Origin: a virus
DNA length: 21,911 bases
Strand: one strand, 5' to 3'
Virus record (IMG/VR): IMGVR_UViG_3300010885_086710
Location: 1-21,911 of that record
Both the position numbers and the translations under genes were made by a program. The notes under the pieces are model-generated. The model saw only the letters and a program-made list of their open reading frames with translations, did no database searches and was not told where the DNA came from. Numbering within the stretch: the stretch's first letter is position 1; the number at the start of each line of letters is the position of its first letter. Below are positions 1 through 6,265 of the stretch, piece by piece.

Positions 1-79
1 CTCTAAATTCATCATCCCCTATTATGTTTAAATCATAAAGAGTATTTACATCTTTCCAGTAATTTTCTATATTTAGCAT
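1..79 (-). CDS. N-terminus of a leftward gene, product unknown (partial)
   Basis: An ATG at 79-77 on the minus strand opens a frame that stays open to the window edge. The 26 visible residues begin MLNIENYWKDVNTLYDLN and match no family I recognise. The start is supported by an AT-rich stretch, ATATATAAAT, lying one base upstream, which resembles the boxes in front of several other starts here. A host-type -7 box at 248-255 and two hairpins of the CTAAAGA family lie upstream and could form its long leader. The rest of the gene is outside the window, so no function can be given. Confidence 0.55.
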   Translation of the reverse strand, partial: MLNIENYWKDVNTLYDLNIIGDDEFR

Positions 80-133
80 TATTTATATATTATTTCTTTT
101 GCTCCAGTATCTGGTATTTTAGTTCCGATAATC

Positions 134-157
134 ACACATGAGCTAAAGACTGATGTG
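134..157 (+). repeat. CTAAAGA hairpin R1
   Basis: The arms ACACATGAG and CTGATGTG flank the loop CTAAAGA. One position of the stem is mismatched. The 24 nt are the exact reverse complement of R2 at 216-239, so the two copies can pair with each other perfectly. Similarity to R2 continues for about 15 bases past the hairpin through a CTTTGA segment. Confidence 0.75.
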
Positions 158-215
158 ATTACTTTGATTGACCAATTACAATTTTTTCTAGATTTATATT
201 GATCGTCAAAGAAAA

Positions 216-239
216 CACATCAGTCTTTAGCTCATGTGT
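216..239 (-). repeat. CTAAAGA hairpin R2
   Basis: Read on the minus strand this is the same 24 nt as R1, with loop CTAAAGA, followed by TTTTCTTTG, which gives it a terminator-like look. A TATATTTG box lies 8 bases upstream on the same strand (248-255), so a transcript from there would begin almost directly with the hairpin. Confidence 0.75.
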
Positions 240-247
240 AGTTCATA

Positions 248-255
248 CAAATATA
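248..255 (-). promoter_or_regulatory. Possible host-type -7 box (TATATTTG)
   Basis: On the minus strand the sequence TATATTTG matches the Bacteroidota -7 consensus TAnnTTTG. No clear TTTG or TTG stands about 19-21 bases upstream, so the match is only half a promoter. It lies just before hairpin R2 and would drive the gene beginning at 79. Confidence 0.35.
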
Positions 256-310
256 GTATCCCAGTACTCGAATCGATATCGAGAGAATCCCCCGAAATGG
301 GTAATCTATT

Positions 311-349
311 ATGAAGTACGGATCAGTCTTTAGCTGATCTGTACTTCAT
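311..349 (-). repeat. CTAAAGA hairpin R3, 16-bp stem
   Basis: This is one of the two longest members. On the plus strand the arm ATGAAGTACGGATCAG (311-326) pairs with CTGATCTGTACTTCAT (334-349) around TCTTTAG, with a single G-T wobble. Compared with R6, the stem changes a G-C pair to T-A six pairs from the base while pairing is kept. It lies 3' of the tRNA cluster, so it could end or process the tRNA transcript. Confidence 0.8.
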
Positions 350-375
350 TGATCTACATTTTTTTAGATCACTTG

Positions 376-451
376 TAGGCTCGGTGGGACTCGAACCCAC
401 ATGTGACCATTACCCTTTCTACACTGTATAAGAGTGAGGAGATACGAGCCT
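376..451 (-). tRNA. tRNA-like element, body not recognisable
   Basis: The minus strand holds a perfect 7-bp acceptor stem (AGGCTCG with CGAGCCT), a perfect 5-bp T stem (GTGGG with CCCAC) and a canonical T loop TTCGAGT, with a total length of 76 nt. The 44 nt between acceptor and T arm do not fold into a normal D arm or a 5-bp anticodon arm in any register I tried. The best local helix is a 4-bp CACT/AGTG stem around CTTATAC, which would leave no room for a D arm. It lies directly after tRNA-Gly and tRNA-Arg in the same orientation. It may be a decayed tRNA or a tRNA mimic. I assign no anticodon. Confidence 0.45.
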
Positions 452-459
452 GTTTTTTG

Positions 460-531
460 AGCGATAGGTGGGACTCGAACCCACAGCCCCCAACTTGGAA
501 GGATGGTGATCTACCGTTGATCTACTATCGC
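460..531 (-). tRNA. tRNA-Gly (UCC)
   Basis: The 72-nt cloverleaf has acceptor GCGATAG/CTATCGC with discriminator T, D stem GATC/GATC around AACGGTA, anticodon loop CTTCCAA (anticodon UCC, reads GGA), and T arm GTGGG-TTCGAGT-CCCAC. The anticodon stem has one T-T mismatch. CCA is not encoded. The discriminator and D-loop match typical glycine tRNAs. GGA is a common glycine codon in AT-rich phage genes, which would explain carriage. Confidence 0.9.
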
Positions 532-543
532 TTTCATTTTTAA

Positions 544-551
544 CAAAGATA
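544..551 (-). promoter_or_regulatory. -7-like box before tRNA-Gly
   Basis: TATCTTTG on the minus strand matches TAnnTTTG and lies 12 bases before the tRNA-Gly 5' end. The place where a -33 box would be expected is inside the 24-bp hairpin at 554-604 and contains no TTG. This may be chance, or a start site controlled by the hairpin. Confidence 0.3.
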
Positions 552-553
552 GA

Positions 554-604
554 TATTTTAAACCTAAAATTGAAAATTACATTTTCAATTTTAGGTTTAA
601 AATA
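554..604. repeat. Perfect 24-bp hairpin between tRNA genes
   Basis: Positions 554-577 and 581-604 are exact reverse complements separated by only TAC. The arm starts TATTTTAAACC and ends TTGAAAAT. It separates tRNA-Arg from tRNA-Gly. It has no strong T-run, so it is more like a processing hairpin or operator than a standard terminator. Confidence 0.8.
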
Positions 605-615
605 CAAAAAATCTG

Positions 616-688
616 TAGTTCCCATGGGATTCGAACCCATATTATCGGTTTAGAAGACCAATGTCCTATCCGGTTGAACGAGAGAACT
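616..688 (-). tRNA. tRNA-Arg (UCU)
   Basis: The 73-nt cloverleaf has acceptor AGTTCTC/GGGAACT with one wobble, D stem GTTC/GGAC, anticodon stem TTGGT/ACCGA around CTTCTAA (anticodon UCU, reads AGA), variable loop TAATA and T arm ATGGG-TTCGAAT-CCCAT. The discriminator is A. AGA is the dominant arginine codon in this AT-rich phage, a usual reason for carrying this tRNA. It is the first tRNA behind the promoter at 703-732. Confidence 0.92.
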
Positions 689-702
689 TTTTTTTGTCAC
701 AT

Positions 703-732
703 CAAATATACGATCCATTTCAATTAAATCAA
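703..732 (-). promoter_or_regulatory. Host-type promoter for the tRNA cluster
   Basis: On the minus strand a TTG (732-730) is followed after 19 bases by TATATTTG (710-703), matching the Bacteroidota sigma-A arrangement of TTTG and TAnnTTTG. The predicted start lies a few bases before the tRNA-Arg 5' end at 688. The spacer 689-820 holds nothing else I can support. Confidence 0.65.
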
Positions 733-820
733 TACATTTTTAGGATGATAATTCAGTTATTTTTTCGAAGGGTTAGTACCAATGTCCTTCTTGAAAACAT
801 GTGGAACGTCATTGCCTCGT

Positions 821-1522
821 TTAAAATATGTATTTTTTTACGTCAGAAAACCTATAATCTATGGACTTATTATAAGATGATTCATCGATATAGTTTGTAT
901 TATTAGACAGATATACTCCATGGCAAAATATCTGAGGTGTGAAGGCGTAGGATTTATTTCTGGGCTGTATAGATGAGACGAAATATCGATCTATCTCCAT
1001 GGGAAATTTGTCTCTATAGAGGTTAATAGTCTCAATCATGAGGGATTCACTAGGTGAGTATGCATAGAGTCCCCATAGATTTTTAGATAAAAAGACTTCT
1101 TTAGTTAAAAATCTATCATTTATTATGTTATAGTCCCAAAAAAGACAATCATCGGTTAGAGGTATCCAGCCCAAATATAGAATATCATAATCTTTATCTT
1201 TTATGAACTCATGGAAGGTCGAAAATAATTTTATCGCATCTTCATGTGGACAAACATCATCTTCTAGAATAAGGATTCTTTTGAATCCCCTCGATAGGGC
1301 ATCGTTATAAATACATAGATGGGATATGTTACAGGCCAGATAATTCGCATTTTCGAAAAATGGATTTTTTAATTCTTTCCATATTTTGTTCATCGTGTAT
1401 CCATCACACGCATCGAAAAATTCAAAATCGATATTGAGTCTATTGAATTTTTTTTCTATCGATCGCCTTCTTTCCACATCTCTTTTTAAAGAGAGAACAT
1501 ATATTTTTTCGAAAAAGTCCAT
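821..1522 (-). CDS. Glycosyltransferase family 25-like protein
   Basis: This 233-residue protein resembles the GT25 (LPS biosynthesis/collagen galactosyltransferase-like) family. It begins with the typical YVLSLKRDVERRRSIEKKF segment (residues 8-26), has the FFDACDG strand near residue 37, and carries ILEDDV at 85-90, whose acidic residues would bind the metal-nucleotide sugar. A PQIFCHG-like segment near the C-terminus also fits. I chose the ATG at 1522 over a TTG at 1534, because the TTG lies almost in the preceding terminator hairpin. It is probably cytoplasmic, with no signal peptide. Acceptor and sugar are unknown; phage virion protein, host glycan or modified DNA are all possible. It lies just downstream of the terminator of the 135-residue gene and upstream of the tRNA promoter. 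Confidence 0.75.
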   Translation of the reverse strand: MDFFEKIYVLSLKRDVERRRSIEKKFNRLNIDFEFFDACDGYTMNKIWKELKNPFFENANYLACNISHLCIYNDALSRGFKRILILEDDVCPHEDAIKLFSTFHEFIKDKDYDILYLGWIPLTDDCLFWDYNIINDRFLTKEVFLSKNLWGLYAYSPSESLMIETINLYRDKFPMEIDRYFVSSIQPRNKSYAFTPQIFCHGVYLSNNTNYIDESSYNKSIDYRFSDVKKYIF

Positions 1523-1538
1523 ATTCAAATTCAATGAA

Positions 1539-1571
1539 AATGAAGGATAGTTGAATCAACTATCCTTCATT
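1539..1571 (-). terminator. Terminator hairpin after the 135-aa gene
   Basis: A perfect 14-bp stem, AATGAAGGATAGTT (1539-1552) with AACTATCCTTCATT (1558-1571), has a 5-nt loop. On the minus strand it is followed by TTTCATTG. It lies between the stop at 1580 and the next start at 1522. Confidence 0.65.
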
Positions 1572-1579
1572 GGATTGCA

Positions 1580-1987
1580 TCATTTCGCATTATCTAAAAT
1601 ATCCCTTTCCTTTTTAGTTAAGGAATCTATGCCATGCTCATTTATCTTATCCAATATAGAATCAATGTTAGATTCGGTTTTGTCAGTAGTCAAGGCAAAA
1701 TCAGATTTTTTGACTTTTTTATATGAAATACTTTTCATCTCCCTTAGACCGGAAATGTAATCTTCATTTATGAGAATATTTTTTCTACCGTTTTCCCTAT
1801 CTATCCAATAGACCAAATCTAGACTAGAAGCATCTAACCAAATCTTTTGTATACCATTCTTTTTCATTTGCCATAGTTCATCTGCATCCATGTTCGTAAA
1901 TTCCATATTTTCGATCATCTCATCTATCTCAGTTAGAGATCGAAGAGATGTTAAATGTATACAAATTAAGTTTGTGTAGTCAAACAT
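1580..1987 (-). CDS. Unknown protein with rhomboid-tail-like C-terminus
   Basis: The 135-residue product has no signal peptide or membrane segment. The first 95 residues are not recognised; they contain a tryptophan-bearing segment (DELWQMKKNGIQKIW) and an INEDYISGLREMKS segment. The last 30 residues, with IDSILDKINEHGIDSLTKKE, resemble the short C-terminal domain (DUF6576-like) common on Bacteroidota rhomboid proteases and some other host proteins, consensus roughly D-x-ILDKI-x-x-x-G-x-DSLT-x-x-E. This points to a Bacteroidota host. The gene has a good host-type promoter at 2046-2077 and its own terminator, so it is probably expressed early as a single gene. Function is unknown. Confidence 0.7.
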   Translation of the reverse strand: MFDYTNLICIHLTSLRSLTEIDEMIENMEFTNMDADELWQMKKNGIQKIWLDASSLDLVYWIDRENGRKNILINEDYISGLREMKSISYKKVKKSDFALTTDKTESNIDSILDKINEHGIDSLTKKERDILDNAK

Positions 1988-2045
1988 TTTTTTAATTGAG
2001 GATTAAGGTGAGTTGGGGAGATTTTCTGTCCTTTCGGACTTGATA

Positions 2046-2077
2046 CAAAGATAACAGATCTTCTCAATAGATACAAA
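2046..2077 (-). promoter_or_regulatory. Host-type promoter of the 135-aa gene
   Basis: On the minus strand TTTG (2077-2074), a 20-base spacer and TATCTTTG (2053-2046) form a full match to the Bacteroidota -33/-7 pattern. The leader of about 50 bases contains a small GTCC-GAAA-GGAC hairpin (2027-2038 region). Confidence 0.7.
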
Positions 2078-2138
2078 CTTTGTTTACATTTTGCATTTTC
2101 GAAAGTGGAAAATTCTCATTTTGAATGTGATTATTTTT

Positions 2139-3395
2139 TCAATAACCATAGTACAATCCATATGTACCATCTGTTTCTCTCAATTCGAAGACATCGTCAG
2201 TTGAATCAAGATAATCTGGATCGTTTGACAATAAACCACTTCCATCTGATTTTATCTGCACATAAGGCAATGTATCTAAGAATGGATACTCATCAAAAGA
2301 AGCGTATTTTAATTTAACTGAAATGGGATATGTTAACGAAGTTCCATTTTTAATTCTAGCAAATTTTTCTGATATTGAATCTTGGTATTTTTTATAGGAC
2401 CATCCATTATGTATGGCAAAGTTTTTAAACAATTCCACATCAGAATCTTTATTGTAGTAGATTCTATCCATGAACATATCACCATTTTCCAATTTCCAAA
2501 GAAGAGCTCTACCGTCTATTTTTGTACCCGTTAATTTCCCATCTTTAAAGACAACACTTTTTGGTGAATACAAGATAACCAATTGACAAACATCTGAATT
2601 ATCACAATATATACCAAAATATTTCCCACACTCTTCATAGGACATACACGAATCATTGAGAACCGTTGATTTATTTTTATCCTCATAGTTTTCCCGATAG
2701 TACCATTTTTGGATATGATATCCCCGAACTATATCAAATCTCGAAAAAGCACTATGGTAGATGTCCCAAGCGGCCTTATATCCATTCACAAATTTTTCCA
2801 ATTCAGAAGATGTGAACTCCATTCCGGATTTAGTCAAAATCCCATTCACAAGTCTTCCTACTTTACCATAGTCTGATCGTTTGGAATATAAATGTGAATC
2901 ACCAGTGTATTTAGTTAGATAATTTTTGAACATACAACATGTTTCGATATTCCCATCTGGGCTCTTAAATTCGAAAAGAACATAAGTATGTCCACTTTCA
3001 GTATCGGCAAATTGGGATTTTACTATCCCCAATTGTCCGACCCTTGGTGGAGAGGGATTTTCTAGAGGGGGACTTTTTGGACTAAAGCCAAGTCCGTCAA
3101 AAATTTTCTTATAAATATACTCACCATTTGGATATTTTAAGTAATTTAAAACATATGGAACTGTCCTGACTTTATACAACTCGGTTTTAGCAATCTCTCT
3201 AGATTTCTCATCGGCTATGAAAGAAATTTTATCATTTTCATCTCGTGATATCTCTAAATAGTTATAGACAAGATTTGGTATCTCAGTATTTAAAAACGAT
3301 AAATCCATCAAATAATTTCTTATCCGATCGTCTTTAGACATTATTCTAAGAATTGCGCCAAAATCATCCGAATATTTCAAGGTACCTTCATTCAT
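2139..3395 (-). CDS. Conserved-looking phage protein of unknown function
   Basis: The 418-residue product has no signal peptide and no membrane segment. I recognise no named family. Its clearest feature is a central segment STVLNDSCMSYEECGKYFGI with two cysteines seven residues apart, followed by YCDNSDVCQLVILYSP, then GRALLWKLENGDMFMDRIYY and DSDVELFKNFAIHNGW. I have the impression that similar segments occur in unnamed proteins of other large phages, but cannot verify this. An ATG also exists at 3458; I prefer the ATG at 3395, because the extra 21 residues would be encoded by hairpin R4, a dispersed non-coding element, and the same order (13-nt box, hairpin, ATG) is seen before gp25. Little can be said about its role. 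Confidence 0.7.
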   Translation of the reverse strand: MNEGTLKYSDDFGAILRIMSKDDRIRNYLMDLSFLNTEIPNLVYNYLEISRDENDKISFIADEKSREIAKTELYKVRTVPYVLNYLKYPNGEYIYKKIFDGLGFSPKSPPLENPSPPRVGQLGIVKSQFADTESGHTYVLFEFKSPDGNIETCCMFKNYLTKYTGDSHLYSKRSDYGKVGRLVNGILTKSGMEFTSSELEKFVNGYKAAWDIYHSAFSRFDIVRGYHIQKWYYRENYEDKNKSTVLNDSCMSYEECGKYFGIYCDNSDVCQLVILYSPKSVVFKDGKLTGTKIDGRALLWKLENGDMFMDRIYYNKDSDVELFKNFAIHNGWSYKKYQDSISEKFARIKNGTSLTYPISVKLKYASFDEYPFLDTLPYVQIKSDGSGLLSNDPDYLDSTDDVFELRETDGTYGLYYGY

Positions 3396-3407
3396 CGGCA
3401 AAGAAAA

Positions 3408-3430
3408 CACAGAAGTCTTTAGCTTCTGTG
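3408..3430 (-). repeat. CTAAAGA hairpin R4
   Basis: Read on the minus strand, CACAGAAG pairs perfectly with CTTCTGTG around CTAAAGA, followed by TTTTCTTTG exactly as in R2. Compared with R5 (CACATCAG/CTGATGTG), three consecutive stem pairs differ and all remain paired. The start codon at 3395 lies 12 bases downstream, so the hairpin probably occupies the 5' leader. Confidence 0.8.
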
Positions 3431-3506
3431 ATGAATTTGAACTTAAATAATTTAACATAGGACATACAAAATAATTTACGATATTTTAAAAACAAAGTTT
3501 AGAAAT

Positions 3507-3519
3507 GTAATGTATATAT
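3507..3519 (-). promoter_or_regulatory. 13-nt box ATATATACATTAC, copy A
   Basis: This 13-nt string on the minus strand occurs identically at 11727-11739 and 20999-21011. All copies are intergenic and, in two cases, precede a CTAAAGA hairpin and then a start codon. It may be a phage promoter element recognised by a phage sigma factor. The assignment is inference. Confidence 0.45.
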
Positions 3520-3537
3520 TGTATAATGAGTATCCGC

Positions 3538-3569
3538 TCAGACTTCTGTGAAGAAGCATACTCTGTGAA
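3538..3569 (-). repeat. 32-nt companion element of hairpin R5
   Basis: On the minus strand this segment matches 21821-21852 at 30 of 32 positions. In both places it follows a CTAAAGA hairpin after 7-8 bases. It contains its own small hairpin CTTCT-TCAC-AGAAG and, in this copy only, GAGTAT pairs with ATACTC further downstream. Confidence 0.75.
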
Positions 3570-3576
3570 GTCCGAA

Positions 3577-3601
3577 ACACATCAGTCTTTAGCTGATGTG
3601 T
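3577..3601 (-). repeat. CTAAAGA hairpin R5
   Basis: This is a perfect 9-bp stem, ACACATCAG with CTGATGTGT, around CTAAAGA on the minus strand. It lies between the sigma-factor stop (3686) and the box at 3507-3519, and is followed by the 32-nt companion element. It is the cleanest copy of the family. Confidence 0.85.
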
Positions 3602-3685
3602 AGTTCATCGACCAATTTTGATAATTTTTTAATTGCTGGCACCAAAGAAAAGCAATGATATGATTCACAATCGAATGTCATTGAA

Positions 3686-4291
3686 TCATCGATCAGAATC
3701 GATTTTTTCGAATCTACTCTTTGTTTGGTTTATGAGAATTATCCTACCATTTCGGATCTGACTTTTGATGGTAGATAAGTTTCTATTCAACTCCAGGGAT
3801 ATGTCCCTATAAGACATCTTTTTTATCTCCCTCATTTCTATGACACTCTTATAGGGATCTTTGAGGGATTGTATTTGATCCATCATTATTTGAGCTTTCT
3901 TTTGGATCACATCTTGTAAGGTAATATCTACTGGATCATCTTCCTTTATAAAATCTTTTAAGCTAGATCCATCTTCATCATATTCAACATCTAAAGAAAT
4001 AGTTTTTTTGGAAACCTTTATATCTTGTAAGAGAATGTTTCGAGCTATGGTAAAGAGCCAAGTAGAGAACTGTGACTTATCCTTATCATATTTGTCTATT
4101 TTCTCGAAAGCAGTCATGAAGGAATCAGTGGTGATGTCTTGAGCTTTTTGAACATCCCCACACATCTTGGATGTGTAGTAAATCAGTTTTGGGTAATACT
4201 TTTTATAAAAAAAAGTAAAGTCATTTCCCGTTCTTTCCTTAAAATAGAGTTCATGTTCAGTAAAGGTCTTGCCTTCTGGTAATTTGATCAT
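3686..4291 (-). CDS. ECF-type RNA polymerase sigma factor
   Basis: The 201-residue protein has the two-domain layout of extracytoplasmic-function sigma factors. A sigma-2 region spans about residues 20-95, with FYKKYYPKLIYYTSKMCGD and the region 2.4-like FSTWLFTIARNILLQD. A sigma-4 helix-turn-helix region spans about 135-190, with MSYRDISLELNRNLSTIKSQ. The linker is acidic. It would bind host RNA polymerase core and redirect it to phage promoters. T4 uses gp55 for late genes; this protein could fill that role, and the AT-rich boxes at several starts are candidate targets. It is divergent from the 628-residue glycosyltransferase and has a host-type promoter at 4327-4356, consistent with earlier expression. 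Confidence 0.88.
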   Translation of the reverse strand: MIKLPEGKTFTEHELYFKERTGNDFTFFYKKYYPKLIYYTSKMCGDVQKAQDITTDSFMTAFEKIDKYDKDKSQFSTWLFTIARNILLQDIKVSKKTISLDVEYDEDGSSLKDFIKEDDPVDITLQDVIQKKAQIMMDQIQSLKDPYKSVIEMREIKKMSYRDISLELNRNLSTIKSQIRNGRIILINQTKSRFEKIDSDR

Positions 4292-4326
4292 TTTTGAAAA
4301 ATTTAGTTTATTTGTAAAAACTTTAA

Positions 4327-4356
4327 CAAAGATAAAGCATAGAGATATGTATCAAG
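4327..4356 (-). promoter_or_regulatory. Host-type promoter of the sigma factor
   Basis: On the minus strand CTTG (4356-4353), 18 bases and TATCTTTG (4334-4327) approximate the Bacteroidota -33/-7 pattern. It lies about 35 bases upstream of the sigma ATG at 4291. The upstream half overlaps the leader of the divergent glycosyltransferase, so the two could affect each other. Confidence 0.55.
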
Positions 4357-4358
4357 CA

Positions 4359-6245
4359 ATGGATAAGAAAAAATTAAACATATTAACTAGGTGTACAAGA
4401 CTTCAAAATCTCTTAGAAGTACGTCAGAGCATATTCAATCATCTAGAAAAAAGTCCCCACTCAAAATGCATAGATTTGTATTGGTATATATTATTTGACA
4501 CCTCATTCTTATCACAAATCCCAACCGATATTCTAAACTTTTCCAAAGATAAGAGAATAAAATTTAGATTTTCTAAGGGCCAACCACAAGATCTTGGACA
4601 TAATTTAATCAACGAATGCATCAATGATGACATAGAATCAGGATGGGTTTATGTCCTAGATGATGATACGGTGATGCATCAAGATTTCATAGATAGTATC
4701 TATGAGGCCATATCAAACAATAAAGATATAGGCGGAATCTTTTTCCATCAAAAAGTGGATGGGAAAGATTTCACCAAAAAAGATATACGATATGCCACCC
4801 CGGATTCTGTCAAGGTATCGAAAATAGATTTTGGTCAATTTATTCTGAAAAGAGAAATAATATCTGATACTAAATTGGTCAGTGGTACCTATGTTGCAGA
4901 TGGTATTTTCATAGAAGAAATCTACAATAAAAATGATAAAAGTCAATTTTTATTTTTAGATAAGATCCTTTCCTACTACAATTTCTTATCTGATAATAAA
5001 AATGAGTCTGACTTTTTTTTACCTAGAATTCTAATAGTTGGTGATAATATACCAAAAACGTTAACTAGTCAATATTTATCTGATTGGGAGTCGACTGATC
5101 TAAAATGTTTACACATATGTGATGATAAAAATATTGAAATTTTGTTATCCGAATTTAATCCAGATTCGATCGTGACTTCTGTTGAAAATTTTGACATATA
5201 TGAAAACTTAAATTCTCTTCCATATGAAATTAGAAGAAGATGGATAAACATAGATCCAAATCATACAGATGCTCACATAGGACAACAATCTTATTCATGT
5301 TCAAAGAACTTTATTCTAAACCCGCCCGATCACACATCGGGGAATAAAACTAACCCCTTGGTTAGTTTTTTTACTCCTTTTTATAATACTGGAAAAAAAT
5401 TAAAGAAAGCATATGAATCTCTAAAAAATCAAACATATTCAAATTGGGAATGGGTCTTAGTCAATGACTCAGATGAGGAGTCTAATGAAACTCTCAATAT
5501 AGCAAATGATATGTCTAAGAATGATCCTAGAGTAAAAGTTTTTGACATATATCCAAGAACAAAGGGTATAATAGGTGAATCCAAATATAGAAGTGCTTGT
5601 TTGTGTAGTGGGGCATATTTGGCCGAGCTCGACCATGATGATTATCTTCTGCCCGATGCATGTTTGTACATAGTCAAGGCCTTCGATAAATACAAAGAAT
5701 GCAAATTTGTGTATTCGGACTGCGCCGAGATATACGATAATAATGAATCATTAACATATGGGAATGGGTTCGCATTTGGATATGGGAAATATAGAGATGA
5801 AGAACATAGAGGCATTGTATACAAAACTTGCATAACTCCTAATATAAATCCAAAGACGATACGACACATTGTTGGTGTGCCAAACCATATACGAGTATGG
5901 GAAAGGGAATTCTATCACTCCATAGGGGGACATAACAGAAGACTTTCCATTGCCGATGATTATGAAATAATTGTAAGGACGTTCCTGAATACAAAAATGC
6001 TCCATATACCAAAATTATTATATTTGCAGTTTTACCACTCTTCAAACACTCAAGATAAAAGAAGATCAGATATACAAAGAAGAGTCCGCACAATCTCTGA
6101 TTTCTACTGCATGGATATAAATAAGAGATTTAAAGATCTGGGCCTAAAGGACTGGGCGTATGACGAGAATAATTTAAATCCCCTATTGAGTTGTAGTGTA
6201 TTTGGACCTGAGGAGCAAGTAGCAAATCTTACTTACGGTATCTAA
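4359..6245 (+). CDS. Two-domain glycosyltransferase, C-terminal GT2
   Basis: The 628-residue product has two glycosyltransferase-like parts. The N-terminal part (about 1-200) resembles a GT-A fold with GWVYVLDDDTVMHQDF near residue 120, whose DDD would be the metal-binding motif. The C-terminal part (about 335-590) is a clear family 2 domain: VSFFTPFYNTG start, SLKNQTYSNWEWVLVNDSD, and AELDHDDYLLPDA. A linker with Rossmann-like segments (RILIVGD) joins them. No membrane segment is visible. I chose ATG 4359 because GATATGTATC, similar to boxes before other starts, lies 5 bases upstream; ATG 4347 is possible and an earlier start would overlap the sigma gene. It may transfer one or two sugars to virion protein or host glycan. 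Substrates are unknown. Confidence 0.8.
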   Translation: MDKKKLNILTRCTRLQNLLEVRQSIFNHLEKSPHSKCIDLYWYILFDTSFLSQIPTDILNFSKDKRIKFRFSKGQPQDLGHNLINECINDDIESGWVYVLDDDTVMHQDFIDSIYEAISNNKDIGGIFFHQKVDGKDFTKKDIRYATPDSVKVSKIDFGQFILKREIISDTKLVSGTYVADGIFIEEIYNKNDKSQFLFLDKILSYYNFLSDNKNESDFFLPRILIVGDNIPKTLTSQYLSDWESTDLKCLHICDDKNIEILLSEFNPDSIVTSVENFDIYENLNSLPYEIRRRWINIDPNHTDAHIGQQSYSCSKNFILNPPDHTSGNKTNPLVSFFTPFYNTGKKLKKAYESLKNQTYSNWEWVLVNDSDEESNETLNIANDMSKNDPRVKVFDIYPRTKGIIGESKYRSACLCSGAYLAELDHDDYLLPDACLYIVKAFDKYKECKFVYSDCAEIYDNNESLTYGNGFAFGYGKYRDEEHRGIVYKTCITPNINPKTIRHIVGVPNHIRVWEREFYHSIGGHNRRLSIADDYEIIVRTFLNTKMLHIPKLLYLQFYHSSNTQDKRRSDIQRRVRTISDFYCMDINKRFKDLGLKDWAYDENNLNPLLSCSVFGPEEQVANLTYGI

Positions 6246-6265
6246 AATCCATTATTGTGGATTTT
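6244..6265. terminator. Bidirectional terminator between convergent genes
   Basis: AAAATCCA (6244-6251) pairs with TGGATTTT (6258-6265) around TTATTG. It overlaps the stop codons of the rightward glycosyltransferase and the leftward hub gene, whose ends are only 6 bases apart. A/T runs on both sides fit termination in either direction. Confidence 0.7.

Noticed and set aside
134-349. CRISPR-like array from R1, R2 and R3
   Set aside because: The copies are in different orientations with uneven spacing and different stems. There is no regular repeat-spacer pattern and no cas gene.
3346-3355. GTCTTTAGAC inside the 418-residue gene
   Set aside because: It is a short palindrome within coding sequence without the 8-9 bp stem around the loop; likely chance.
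3396-3458. Longer start of the 418-residue protein at 3458
   Set aside because: The extra 21 residues are encoded by hairpin R4, a dispersed element; the ATG at 3395 is better supported by the layout.
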